From Sipunculus nudus (taxonomy: Eukaryota; Annelida; Sipuncula; Golfingiida; Sipunculidae), in NCBI GenBank assembly GCA_026874595.1, contig CM049319.1:16831601-16895600 (forward strand): 64,000 nt of DNA. Direction: 5' to 3'. The notes beneath the pieces were generated by a model. The model did no database searches. It had not been told where the DNA came from and was given only the letters and a program-made list of their open reading frames with translations. The translations under genes were made by a program, and so were the position numbers. This document shows, piece by piece, positions 1 through 12,662 of the stretch. Position 1 is the first letter of the stretch. Each line of letters starts with the position of its first letter.

Positions 1-130
1 AATTATCTCATTCCAACGCGATATTATTACGTTTCCACACAATAATTATTTTGTTCCAACGCGATAGTATCGCATTCACGTGCGATAATTATGTCGTTCC
101 CACGCGATAGTATCTCGTACCCAAGCGTTA
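1..130. repeat. Degenerate ~22-bp tandem repeat
   Basis: About six imperfect units of roughly 22 bp built on TTCCMACGCGATARTATCTCG run from the left window edge. A related single unit with GCGATATCATCGCGTGG lies near 1087-1125. No coding potential is visible; the array may continue to the left of the window. Confidence 0.6.
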
Positions 131-2700
131 ATCATCTCATAAAGTTTACAGTGGCTTTCATTGCGTTGATTCAAGATTTCATTGCGTTGGTTCAACTGAC
201 CATTTGTACGTGTTCAGGGAATACTTATTGGGTTTGTTAAGATATACTGATTTAAAGGTTACGGTAAGGGTGATATAAACACTTGTGTACTAAACATATG
301 AAATAAACTGAAACACTTGTTTGTATTTTATCTTCCTAGAAAATCTTTAAAACAATTAGGGAAGAGTTAAGGGTTAGGAATATGTTATCTCTGGTATACC
401 GAAGAGTGAAAACAACGGTTTGTGTTATGTCTCAATGGAAAAGCTTATAACAAAAGGTGTCAGCTATGAAACTTCATTAAGTGTTGGGGGACATGTCCCC
501 TTCACTTTTTAAGGAAAGGTAGTGGGCCACCTTTAGTGTCCCCTTTCGCGGAAAAAAAAACATTTTCACGAGAAAACTGCCCAATGTCCCCATCAGATCT
601 TTCCACCATAACATTTCAGTTATATATTTCGTATATATGAAACATATGAAAATCTAGTATGGCACATGTTTCAACCGAACTAACCCTCCCTCCCTCTTCC
701 CCCCTTACACTTTAAGAAAAAAAAAACAGTTCCAGCTAGAACCCAAAAGGTTTTTTTTTTAGAGTGGACTGATTGGGGGAAATTTTAAGATTCCAGTTGG
801 AACCTTAAAAACGAGGGTTCTTTTTTAAACCTCCCAAGGGTTCTTTGATGGAATCTGTAAAAGTCCATGTAGAACTTATTTAGAGGTTCTGAAAGGAACC
901 CCCAAGGTTCTTTACTTCAAGATCCTTGGTGAAACCCATGTGTTGTAAGAGTCGCCGATACACCAGTGCAGATCTCAGCGTATTAAGCCCGCTCCATATG
1001 CATGCAAATAATTTACCATTATCTTGATCCAGTGTAGAAAAACATGATTAAGATGTAGATCTTATTGTATTGTCTAAATATAATTAGGCGATATCATCGC
1101 GTGGATACGAGATAAAATTATTTTCTTCGTGTCCTGTACGAGCCACCGTAATATCAGGTACTGAGGACGGTTATTCTCTCGGCAGATATAAGCCGCGTCT
1201 TATATTGTAATCCACACGCGATGCAGATACAGGTTGCCATAGATACAATCCGTGCTACGGCCTAGTTTGTTTCAAATAAATACACATGAGACCCTCATAC
1301 CCGTGCTTCACTGGAGGTATTATTAAACTGAGGAGGTTCGTGAGATCTACTTTACGTTTTTCTGCAATGGTCGATGGACCATCAATAAAATCGTCCTCAA
1401 AGACTACCGTTTGTTAAGGAGATTTTGTTTTCGTCTATTCAATAACAGGATAAAATTCGCCCCAGTAACGGGACTCAATGTCAAATAACCTTTCTCAGTG
1501 TAATTCATATTTAACTTAAAGCGCGAATTTCAACATACACAGAATCAAGCGTCCTCACGCGTCCAACTTGTGTTATTGACTGTCACAAATTTATTACGTA
1601 CCAGTTAATTAATCATTTTCAATGAGACCAACTAGTTTATATGACCAGCCGAGTGAGTTTTAATCATTAATTGACTGTGTGTATCAAAATGTCCTTATGT
1701 GACTTACGTCAAAGTACGCCATATCAGTAGGAAATGTCATCTTTTTGTCAAAACGTGCCAGACAATTTATTTTATCTATGAGCAGATACGCCGGATCAAG
1801 TGCGTAAGGTTTTTTAGTGAGCTACGTAAGGACTTACACCCACAAACATCCACACACACACACACGTTTATATATTCCAGGACGAAACTCGATTATGAAA
1901 AGGGGACTATTCCGACATCTGACGTTTATTAACTAAAGATAACCAATGCACCGTTTATAAAATACATCAGAAAACGAAAATACTTATGGCACACAGCTGT
2001 CCGTTTAGTTTACATCGACGGTTTTATAGCATTTGAGGGTCCAGCCAGGGTAATATAAACACATTCAACAAGGAATGATTGCATATTTGCGAAATATGAA
2101 AGGTCATCAGTTTGTTAAAAGCTCCTTGCAAAACTTTGGTTCGTCTGACTAGCCAACAGATGTTCTTGTTCAGTGTGAATGGATTATTTTTGCGGCACCC
2201 CCATAAGTTATAAACACGTGCATGGATATATATAAAACAAACAGCTTATGTGCGATGCGATCTGTTATTTCTGTCCTAATCTATAAAAAAGGTTTAAGGG
2301 GTTATCTTAAATTAATAAACGTCAGGTATCTGTAAAGGCATCTTTAAGGGTAACAGAACACTTTCTTCGAAAGTGCTTCATATCAGTGAAGTGCATCTCG
2401 GTGCGTGTAAACCTTTCTTTATCCTAAAGACCTCTGACATTAATTAGAAAAAAGATATTGCTGGAAGATGAAAGTTTATAAGTGCAAGCAGGGGACCAAG
2501 ATTATATGGAACATCCGAGTTTTGACATTGTGTGATCAAAGTTTTCCTTTGTTTGTGGCTGTCAAAACGTATCGTCAGTAACATTATTTTTAAGCCTTAT
2601 TCTTGATTAATGCGGCTAAGCCGACTACAAAGTCGTTTTCATGTGTCTGCTAGATCGATCTTAAACACATTAAGGCCACATCAAAGAAAATATTCTAAGG
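131..2700. other. Intergenic, no gene seen
   Basis: No recognisable coding exon. It holds a pyrimidine/purine-rich patch with repeated GGTTCTTT/AAGAACC-like words (about 700-950) and a short CA run near 1853-1864. The longest frame (1699-1932) runs through the CA repeat and shows no domain. Confidence 0.5.
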
Positions 2701-2766
2701 AATATGCTGTAGAAATTTAAGGTGCGAACGGGCTATTTGTTTCTGTAAAATTTACAGGTCCAGACA

Positions 2767-3330
2767 AAGCAAATGACCCATAGGTCATGACGCTCAGCTG
2801 AACAGCAAGCCAAAAAGCTAACAGTCGCAACAGGAATTTCATAACCTGAAAGCCATATTGGGACGTAGTTTTGATCTTTGACCTTCTGACACCACAGTCG
2901 ACAGGGCTCTCCCGTAGGTTATGGGTCACACATATGCAGTCTATATTGGTTGTACAAGAGAAGAATAAAAACCAGGTCACCTTTTTCAAAATGGATGATG
3001 AACTATAATTCGGCCGATTTGACTTGTAGATCAAGGTCAACTGTTTTTCTAACTCGTCTAAGAACATGACAGAAACAATTGGTGTGTAAAATTTGAAGAA
3101 AAAATAAACATTGCTTCATAAATATAGAGGTCATAATAAAATTGACAAATACTGTCGACGATGACATCGAAAGATGATGGGATTGAAAACATCATATCTT
3201 CCCCGGGGAATGGGGACCTAATAAACACATCAGGTTTCAGGAGACAAGATGAAACCATCGTTAAGAAACTGACACCTTTGCTGTAACAACTTAAAACAAG
3301 TGACCCATGGGTCATGACGCTCAGCTGACT
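2767..3330. repeat. Two copies of a palindrome-bearing dispersed repeat
   Basis: A segment containing TGACCCATRGGTCATGACGC followed by CAGCTGA occurs at about 2774-2803 and 3301-3330. A third, more diverged copy is near 9004-9030. The 14-bp core TGACCCATGGGTCA is a perfect palindrome in the copies at 3301 and 9004. The copies are parts of a larger decayed repeat whose ends I cannot place. Confidence 0.5.
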
Positions 3331-3539
3331 GGGAAGAGATTCACAAAAGGAAATTTTATCATCAGAATGGTAGATACCCATTCAACTGAAGCATCAAACA
3401 GATTAACCAACAGGCCAAGATTTAGTCTGTATTTATATATCTGAAAAATAGAGAAAAAATGTGTAAACTTTAAAAACTAGAATACGGGTAGCCGACAAGT
3501 GACTACGTGTATCTGCCAAAATCAGAGTGAAATGAGGCA

Positions 3540-4690
3540 TGGATTGAGTGGCAAGGGGAAACAGAGTGAGGTATGTTGCATATTAGCATGGATGTCTGCA
3601 GCCTAAATGTGTATGTAGGTTGTGCAACCTACCACAAATCCAGAAAGCTGTCCAAGTTGTATACATATGCAAAATTTTAGGCAGAAAAGTCAACCACTAC
3701 ATGGATATGAGTGATTTAAGCCCACGGCAGACAAACAGACAGACGCTTTGCAAAAATGGTTGCAGTTTTGTGTATGATAAAGACCTATGTGAGATCTAAA
3801 CACAAGCACAATTTTGGCCCAATCGGTCAAATGGTTCCTGAGATATTAGCTTGGATGTGTGCAGCGTTAACTAGAATGTAGGGCGCGCCACCTGTCATAA
3901 AATCAAGAAAGCTATCCAGGATGTATAAACCTGCAAAATTTTAGGCAGTTATGTCAAACCACTACAGAGAAATGAGTGATTTTAGGCCACGGCAGACCAA
4001 CAGACAGACGCTGTGCAAAATGTGCAAAAATGGTTGCAGGTGGCCCCTCCAGTTTTGTGTATGATAAAGACCTATGTGAGATCTATACACATGCAAAATT
4101 TTGGCCCAATCGTTCAAACGGTTCCCGAGATATGAGCTTGGATGTCTGCAGCATAAACTAGAATAAAGGTGGCGCCACCTGTCACAAAATCAAGAAAGCT
4201 ATCCAGGATGTATAAAACTGCAAAATTTTAGGCAGTTATGTCAAACCACTGCCGAGATATGAGTGACATTATAGCACGGCAGACAAACAGACAGACGCTG
4301 TGCAAAAATGGTTGCAGGTGGCGCCACCAGTTTAGCGTATGATAAAGAGCTATTTTAGATCTATATACATGCAAAATTTTGGCCCGATCGGTCAAACGGT
4401 TCCCGAAATATGAGCTTGGATGTCATCAGCGTGAATGAGAATGTAGGTGGCGCCACCTGTCATAAAATCAAGAAAGCTATCCAGGATGTATACGCATGCC
4501 GAATTTCAGGTGAATTAGTCAATTCACTGCAGATGGCAGATGAACAGATGGACACTGTGCAAACATGGTTACAGGTGGCGCCACCATTTTTTGTGTATGT
4601 TATAGAGCTATCCAAGGGCTACATTAGTATAAATTTTATTTCCTGATCAGTCAAACGGTTCCCGAGATATGAGCTTGGAAAGCTGATAAA
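3540..4690. repeat. Tandem array, ~280-bp unit, about four copies
   Basis: Landmarks recur with a spacing of about 270-285 bp. The word AAGAAAGCTATCCAGGATGT lies near 3905, 4190 and 4468, with a diverged form near 3635. The same holds for GAGATATGAGCTTGGATGT and for the ACAAACAGACAGACGCT stretch. Each unit carries one or two GGTGGCGCCACC palindromes (4168-4179, 4317-4328, 4446-4457, 4574-4585). The frames found here are short and arise from the repeat; I see no protein family. Confidence 0.8.
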
Positions 4691-4849
4691 ATCAAGTCCC
4701 AGAGAAGCTCTCTGGAAACGAACGCGGCAACGGCGGAGGAACTTGGTCAAAAACATAGTATCCACAAAACTTCTTTTTGCGGGTAGAAAAATACAGGTGG
4801 CTCCACCAGTCTGCAGAAACTAATAAAAACACTTACAAACATCAATATC

Positions 4850-6880
4850 CATGCAAAGAATCATGGTGAACTCCCCATTAGTTGTTCAGATACTCCAGCT
4901 TTTGTATCAAATTGTCCATTATTCTGAGGGATACTTCGGAGTCCTATAGCTTGAAGGATATGGGTAACAGAGACCTTATTTTAAGTTTCCACAGGCACTT
5001 TTCATGGGCCTTCTTGCATGACAAGAATGAAGATTCTAGGTCCAGTTGTTGCGATTTGTACCCTGTTGACAGATAACCACATCTGTAAAGGTATCAAAAA
5101 AGAGAAAAAAAATCGTAAACATTTGAAAAAAATAGAGGTGGCGCACCCAGTCTGCAGAAACTGATGGAACAGGTCATGATCAATATGTATGCCGCAAATC
5201 ATGACCATCAGTGTTGTAGTTATTGAGATACTGCAGTTTTTGTATCAAATTTTCCATTATTCTGGGGGGTAATTTGGAGCCATACAGCTTAAAGAATATG
5301 GGTAACAGAGACCTAATTTCAGGTTTCCATGGAGACTTTTCATGGGTCTCCCTGTGTGTCAAGAATAAAGATTCTAGGTCCAGTTTTAATGATTTGTGCC
5401 CTGTTAACAGATGTTCATAACTTTAAAGGTCTCAAAAATAGAGAAAAAATTCGTAAAAAAACCCGAACAAATACAGGTGGTGCCACCCGTCTGCAGAAAC
5501 TGATGAAACACTCCATGATCAATATCCATGAAAACAATTATGGTGATCTCTGCATTAGTTGTTCAGATACTTCAGCTTTTGTATCAAATTTTCCATTATT
5601 CTGAGCTGTACTTTGGAATGCCATAGCTCAAAGGATATGGGTAACAGAGACCTAATTTCAGGTGTCCATGGAGACTTATCATGGGTCTCCCTGTTTGTCA
5701 ACAATGAAGATTCTAGGTCCAGTCCTTACGATTTGTACCCTGTTGACAGATAACTACATCCTGAAAGGTCTCGGAAATAGAGAAAAAAAAAAAAATTGTG
5801 AAAATTTGAAAAAATACAGGTGGCACCACCAGTCTGCAGGTACTGATGAAACACCTCTTGATCAATATGTATGCCAAAAATCATGACCATCAGTGTTGTA
5901 GTTATTGAGATGTTGCAGTTTGTTTTTATCAAATTTTCCATTATTCTGGGGGGTTATTGGGAGCCCCCCATAGCTCAAAGGATATGGGTAACAGAGACCT
6001 TATTTCAGGTTTCCATGCAGACTTTTTATGGACCTCTTAGTGTGTCAAGAATGATTTGTGCCCTGTTAACAGCTGTTCACATTTTTAAATTCGTAAAAAA
6101 TCGAAAAATTTAGGATGCGCCACCAGTCTGCAGGAAGTGATGGAACATCTCATGATCAATACGTATGCCAAAAATCATGACCATCAGTCAAGTAGTTAAT
6201 GAGATATTGAAGTTTTTGTATGAAATTTTTGACTTTTCTGGGGGGTACTTTGGGGCCCCATAGCTCGAAGGATATGGGTAACAGAGATCTAATTTATGGT
6301 TTCCACGGAGACTTTTAATATGTTTCTCAGTGTGTCGAGAATGAAGATTCTAGGTCCAGCGGTTACGATTTGTGCCACGTTAACAGATGACAGCATCTTT
6401 AAACGTCTCAAAAATAGAGAAAAAAATTGTAAAAAAATCGAAAAATACAGGTGGCGCCACCAGTCTGCAGGAACTTATGGAACATCTCATGATCAATATG
6501 TATGCCAAAAATCATGACCATCAGTCAAGTAGTTAATGAGATATTGAAGTTTTTGTATGAAATTTTTTACTTTTCTGGGGGGTACTTTGGGGCCCCATAG
6601 CTCGAAGGATATGGGTAACAGAGACCTAATTTCTGGTTTCCAAGGAGGTTTTTTATGGACCTCTCAGAATCCCAAGTTACAAGGTTCTAGGTTTAGCGGT
6701 TACGATTTGTGCCTGGTTAACGGACGGACAGACGGACGACGGACAAAGAGTGATCGCTATAGCTCAGATGACTTTCGGTCAGCTAAGCTAAATATACGGA
6801 AACAATGTATGAAACATCGAAAAGTGGCAAATCCCTCGTTGGGAACTGATGAAACAAGTCATGATCAATAAGCATATAAA
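4850..6880. repeat. Tandem array, ~339-bp unit, six copies
   Basis: The word ATGGGTAACAGAGA recurs starting near 4960, 5299, 5638, 5985, 6274 and 6612, giving spacings of about 339, 339, 347, 289 and 338 bp; the fourth interval carries a deletion. Each unit has a purine-rich AAAATAGAGAAAAAA stretch, a GGTGG(C)GCCACC-like palindrome and the word TCTGCAG. Two subtypes alternate in the first four copies. The array ends at a run of GACGGACGGACA words and a GATCGCTATAGCTCAGATGA motif (about 6718-6792). Short frames across it are repeat by-products. Confidence 0.85.
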
Positions 6881-9780
6881 ATGAGGTTCCAGGACACTAA
6901 TGAAACCACAGCTGAGATACGAACATCTTGCTTTGATTTGGCAGTCAAAATATAGGGGAAAATGCGAGAAAAATAGAAAATACAGATGCCACCACCAGTC
7001 AAGGGGAACTGATAAAATTAATCATGATCAATATGCATGTATTAATTATTGATGTTAAGACCTGGTAAAAAAAGTATTTGTTAAAGAACCTTGAACAATA
7101 TGTAGATTGACTTCCAGAGTGCTCTAAATCATTTTTTTAACCACCAGTCAATAAATTATAAGTGACGGCGACCTCATTATAGGTTTCCAAGAATATTTTA
7201 TAAGGACCTCCCTAGATGCTAAGTTAGAAGTTTCTACGTCTAACTGCACTGACTTATGTCCGCCTGACTTATAAGGTACTCGAATTATGTTCTTACACAT
7301 AGCTCACAGAATATAGGTCACAGTGACCTTATTTTGCATGTCCAAGGAGGCATTACAATGACCTCCCTCTACATTGGATAAGATATTTCTAGATCCAACA
7401 TTTAAGATATGAATCCTGTGTTACTTTCTGTGTGCTAAAAATTAGGTTTTTCCTCCTAGTTCACAGAATATAGCTAGGTCACAGTAACCTTATTTCAGGA
7501 TTTAAAGGAGACTGCGTTAAAAGATTCTAGGCCTAACGGATACAATTTGAGCGCAACTGACTTTCAGGGTGCGCGAATGATGCTTTTTTATCCATTTAGC
7601 TCCATTCCTGTTTTCAAGGACATGTACCAAGGACCTCCCTGAATGTCACATAAGAGAGTTCTATATGCCTGATACATACTACTTGTGCCCCGTCTGACTC
7701 ACTGGGTACTCAAAATTATGTTTTGGCTAGTAGATCACAGAATATAGGTCACCTTGACCTAATTTTAGGTTTCCGAGTAGATTTGAGTAGGATTTCAATG
7801 GAAGTACAGTTAGGAGTGTCTATGTCTAATGGGTAAAGTTTATGCCATCTTTATTGCTTAAAAAATGCGTTAAAATAGAGAAAAATAAAGTTTGGCTATC
7901 AGTCTTCAGGAACTGATGAAACTGTCCATGATAGGCAATGAAAACATTATGCTGTGTTCGTTATTAAGATACTGGAGCTTCTGTATCAAACTTTAATTAT
8001 TCTGGGGTACCCATAACTCGGAAAATATTGGTCACAGTGACCTAACTTCATGTTAAAGCAGATTTTTTTTATTAATCTCCTTGGGTTTTAAGTCTAATGG
8101 GATTCTAATTTTCAATTTTCAGTATAATTATTGAGATCTCGAATTCAAATTAAATTTTAAATAAAATCCAGTGTTAAATTAAATGCAAAGCATGTAATGA
8201 TATTAATATTCTACAAATTAAATTGCAATTTCCTTTAGCAAAATATGTACCAATAAACATTTAGCGCGCAAATTAGTTTTCACAGAATCAATGACACTAG
8301 ATGTGATCACTAATGGAATAAGAAACAGGTAAGATGTGAGTGAACGCACGTACGCACGATCACGCTTAAAAAGCTAGGGTTTAAAAAAAATCTTAGAGGG
8401 TCACTAGGAGAGAAATTGTCATATTGAAATAAATTTTAGTACAAACATATATAAAAACCCCTTAAATCGTAGAGGTGAATGGCGTCTAACCATCGATTAA
8501 AGTTTATGGTATTTCTTTTTAGAAAATCAAAATTCGTTGATTTATAATTTTCACCTGTTTGCTGCCCAGACATTAATATTTAAAGAATTTCCACGAAATG
8601 TTTAGCCCCTGGCGCTGTTCATTCTCAATTGATTTTTACATAAAATAAAAAATTATGAAAAAAATAATAATACGCAACACTCCTTTCTTGACCACAATAT
8701 CTGAATTTCACCAGCAACGTTTTTAGATATCATGTCAATGTAACAAGCAGCGTACAAGGACAGACAGACAGGCATCATGACCACAAGAGAGACAGACATC
8801 GATACTGACATGAATTGAGAAGTGTCTCAACTTGATAAGGTGAAGACAAAATCATGTGCCTTACGCCTTTGCTTTGACATGGACTGTCGCTGCAATCCTA
8901 TAAACCCTAAACTCAACAGCGATTTCGAACCACCAAACATGGCAAAAACAGGCAATCTGACTTGTATTATTCTAAACTAAGCCATCCTGCCAATTAAAAC
9001 ATGTGACCCATGGGTCATAACATCAGCCGATTGAATTAATGATAATATGTCCTTGCACAGGCAACTAATTAAGATAATGTAGGCAGCATCATAGTTAATA
9101 CATATTAGGTCAAGTTCATCAAGACCCATAAGCACACCAAAGTTCGATGACAATCCATCAAGCCGTTCCTGGGGAATCTGGTAATTTGTGTGTATTTAGC
9201 ATTTTTTCTGGGGTGCTCAAACATGGACTGTAACGCAGAGGTCACATAGGTCACAGTGACCTAGTTTCATGTGTCTGAGTAGAACTTTTGAGGAACTCTC
9301 AGGATGTCAAGTTAGAAGATTCTAGGTCCAATGGTCATGGTTTGTGCCCGGTTAATAGACAACCGCATCTTTAAAGGTTTCAAAGATATAGAAAAAAATG
9401 ATAAAATAAAAAAAAATCCAGGCTGCGTCACCGGTCTGTAAGAACTGATGAAACACTCCATGATCAATATGCATGCAACGAATCCTGGTGATCAATGAAT
9501 TCGTTGTTCAGATACTTGAGCATTTGTATCAAATTTTTAATTATTCTGGGGGTATTTCGATCTGTGCCCCATGCAGATTTTTAATGGAACTTCCTTGATG
9601 TGAAGTTAGAAGATTCTAGGTCTAGTGGTTACGATTTGTGCTCTGTTAACGGACGGACAGTCGGACAGACGGACAGACGGACAAACAGACAGACGGACAA
9701 ACATACAGCTAGACGGACGACGGAAAAAGAGTGATCGCTATAGCTCAGATGACTTTCAGTCAGCTGAGCTAAAAAATCAG
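6881..9780. repeat. Decayed dispersed repeat field with nuclear-receptor-like palindromes
   Basis: Degenerate units, related to the 3' part of the 339-bp array, repeat the phrases CACAGAATATAGGTCACAGT, AAGGAGATTT and AGAAGATTCTAGGTC. Perfect or near-perfect AGGTCAnnnTGACCT palindromes lie at 7315-7329, 7476-7490 (one mismatch), 7746-7760, 8029-8043 (outer base differs) and 9248-9262. From 9430 a clearer copy of the 339-bp unit returns and ends, as at 6.8 kb, in a GACGGACA-type run and the GATCGCTATAGCTCAGATGA motif (9650-9775). No gene is visible. Confidence 0.7.
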
Positions 9781-11420
9781 GCTCACATGTATAAGTAATA
9801 GAATGTTGTGAAATATTTTGCACTCGGCAGGAGTTTGTTTGATCCAAGGAGCACTTACTTGATTGGGGTTATTTGATAAACTACACCTGGCTTAATCTTA
9901 CTGTACTCTAAAGGCTGATATTTACTGGCAGCAACATCTGAACGAAGAAGGTGCTGTCGGGCTGTAATGGTTCGATAAATAATAAAGAAGCTTAAGAAAT
10001 AATCTGAGAGCTTTAAAGCTACTTATCAGACCATTGCATGGCCTGTCAGAGAAGATCAGCATTATTGTTTCTGAGCGTGTTTAATTACTTCTCGGAGATA
10101 ATATTAAAATAACCTTAATTCTCATACATCGGGGTCCCTGAACAGTACAAAAACACCCAACAATGTTTGCGAGTAATCCTTCCTATATTCTGCACTTTCA
10201 GACTGGGATGAAAAACAGGCCCTGCAAATCTTAGTGAAAGTGGCCCAAAGCTTACAGTTGGGCCTTCCGGGATCACCATTTTGTTCATACGTTCGTCCTA
10301 CCGGCATCAAGAATTATTGTGGTATACCCTCATTTCCGACATCCGACTTGCGACATCCAGGATTTCCATGACATTGAAATAGGGCGATGAGATAGCGGAT
10401 TCATGTAAAATTTCTCAAAATTTATGGAAAGTTCAAGACAAAATTGGCGTCGTTCTCAACAGTTATAAAAAACTATAAAAGTTGTTTAAATTCATAATAG
10501 GCCCATGAAGTAAAAATAATTTTAAATGTAGGCTACATGATTCTTTCTGATGGTATGCATATTTTCGATATGTTCATACATGTTCAAATGGTATTTCCAC
10601 ATTTTGAAAACTTTTCCATTTTTAAATTTAGACTATTTTTTAGAACTTATGTAAAACTACATGGCAATATCAGAAAAACCGATCTTCAGATTTTTTATTT
10701 TAGGAAGGAGATTTTTAACAAGAAAAATCAAGGTTGTCACATTATATAACATTGTCATGCTGACGAAAATAGAATAAACGTGGTGGAGAATATAAATAGT
10801 TCATTATAATAGTAATAGTAATAATGCACTTTCTCTGCTACTTCATTGTGGCCCTGGTTTGAGAAGAAAGCATCATTTCGGCATTTGGTTCTCCATTCAA
10901 GTCTGTCCTTTGCTAGGTCCTTCACTTTGTCCCTGTTGACCCTGAAACACCCGAAGAACTCCTTTTATGGACTGCATTTGAAGTGCCTACATGGACGACT
11001 TTGGCGAGCCCGTTATTTAACTTGCAATCCCTGACAGGTGACGAGAATACCATGACTGCAGTGTCAAAATATATCAATGAGGAAGAAATGCTGAGTGATA
11101 ACAAGCCCTGATATCTCCCCTGGATATCTCCCCTGTTAAGCCGGGTTTGATTTCCGGCATTGTCATGAATGTGCCTGGTTGTAGCCCGTCGATGATCGAT
11201 TGTTTCTCAGAGTTCCAAGGTTTTATACACCTTCAGAGATTGCTAAACGCCATTATATAAGACACTTAAAGCGACATGTTTTATGATTAGTTATTATATT
11301 GCACGATTCATGTAAAATAAAGTTTAATTAGTCAACATGCCAGAATTTTTAATAGTTAAAAACCGGTTCAAGCTATAAGTCCTTTCAAAGGGATTAGGAT
11401 AAATCATGGAACTACCTGAT
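9781..11420. other. Intergenic, no gene seen
   Basis: Unremarkable AT-rich sequence. Frames up to 70 codons occur (for example 10537-10749) but show no conserved motif, signal peptide or splice-supported extension. Confidence 0.5.
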
Positions 11421-11905
11421 CTACAATCTGAACACAGCGTGTGACGTCCCGGGACCTTTCAGTCAAACACTGTGAGAAATGGAACCATTCTACAGGTTTG
11501 GCCACCAGGGGCTTATTTGGAAAACCCAGCAAACCGAACGCTCAATAAAACAAAATCTGATTGGCTTTACGTGTAAACAAAGATGGCTGCGCCCATACGG
11601 AGCTCGTTGTGCGGCACAGCAAGAGAAGAGACCTGCAAATAGTTGGGATAACTGACCTCAGGCCACACCAGCAAGTTAGTATAGAGACCGTCCTGAAAGG
11701 TGTCAGTTGCATCGTGTGCATTCCAACTGGGATGGTAAAAAGTACGGCTACCAAGCTCTTTTGACCGCACTGCAAAACTGCCGATTATAGATACCTGCAA
11801 CATGATTGGTTTAATATTACGTAGAAGGGAATTTCATAGAGACAGCACCGCCTGGTAGCCAAACCTGACGGACAACCGCGGTTTCGTGCAGCGGTTACAG
11901 TTTGT
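11421..11905 (-). mobile_element. Dispersed element, copy 1 (other copy at 50.1 kb)
   Basis: Read on the minus strand, this stretch aligns by eye over nearly its whole length with 50128-50600 on the plus strand. Shared blocks include AACCGCTGCACGAAACCGCG, TTGTCCGTCAGGTTTGGC, ACTAACTTRCTGGTGTGG and CCATTTCTCACAG. Inside are inverted copies of CAGGTTTGGCCACCAGG (near 11494) and CCTGGTAGCCAAACCTG (near 11851), which look like terminal inverted repeats of a non-autonomous DNA element, although homology continues outside them. No coding capacity is seen. Confidence 0.7.
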
Positions 11906-12490
11906 TTTGATACATTATGATAAGGCAAAATGATATTCAAGGTACATAGAAAAGCACATATGGTCGTAACGCTCATTTAAATTACATACATTTTCCCATA
12001 TGTCTTTTAAGGAGTGTCCCTTAAAATAGTTGGACAATGATAAGTAAAACTGAATTCAAGGTCTGTCATAATGTTACATTTAGTTTATTTGCAACAGACT
12101 ACTTGAAATCGTCACATTTCATTATTCAGTATCAACAGTCGGTTGAGAAAGATGAAATGTTTGTTTTCATACTTACCCTTTTGAAGGGGAATTACAACAT
12201 ATAATAATATATTGTAAATACAGCAAGTACCGGTAGAAACCATTTAATTTTAATTAATTAATGTTAACGCTAATTAATTTTATAATTACTAACAGCAATG
12301 TTGACAATGAATACATTTTGAGCAGAGTCAAGTTTATTAAGGGATATTACGGAGAACAGGGTGAGGAAATTATAGCCTGTACCTTCGTCCGAAGCTGTCC
12401 TGACAATAAAACATATACAGCAACAGCTGATGAGATTATATATAAACTTAATTTACATGGACTGTAGAAATAGTTATTATAACTAATCGC
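11906..12490. other. Intergenic, no gene seen
   Basis: AT-rich sequence without a recognisable exon. A 68-codon frame at 12261-12467 has no identifiable domain. Confidence 0.45.
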
Positions 12491-12662
12491 GGCTCTCTCC
12501 ATGGCTCAGATTTTTGCGTTCAGTAGACTGTATAGGTGCCGGAAACCGGAGAACCCGGAGAAAACCACCGGTCTTGCACGGGCAACTACATCATAGCCAC
12601 GCCGAAGATCGAACCCTAATCGCCTTCGGAGAGAGCCGTGCGTTTTTCCCTCGACTGTCGAG
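12491..12662 (-). mobile_element. tRNA-derived SINE, family with copies at 27.1 and 28.7 kb
   Basis: On the minus strand a degenerate Pol III A-box region precedes CGGCTCTCTCC and a box-B match GGGTTCGATC. It is followed by a body with TTTTCTCCGGGTTCTCCGG and the end GAGCCATGGAGAGAGCC. The order matches the minus-strand copy at 28641-28826. A 10-bp inverted pair GGCTCTCTCC/GGAGAGAGCC (12491-12500, 12628-12637) lies inside it and probably arises from the tRNA part and the tail. Confidence 0.65.

Noticed and set aside
4850-6880. CRISPR-like regular repeats
   Set aside because: Units are 339 bp and homologous throughout with no unique spacers; the genome is eukaryotic.
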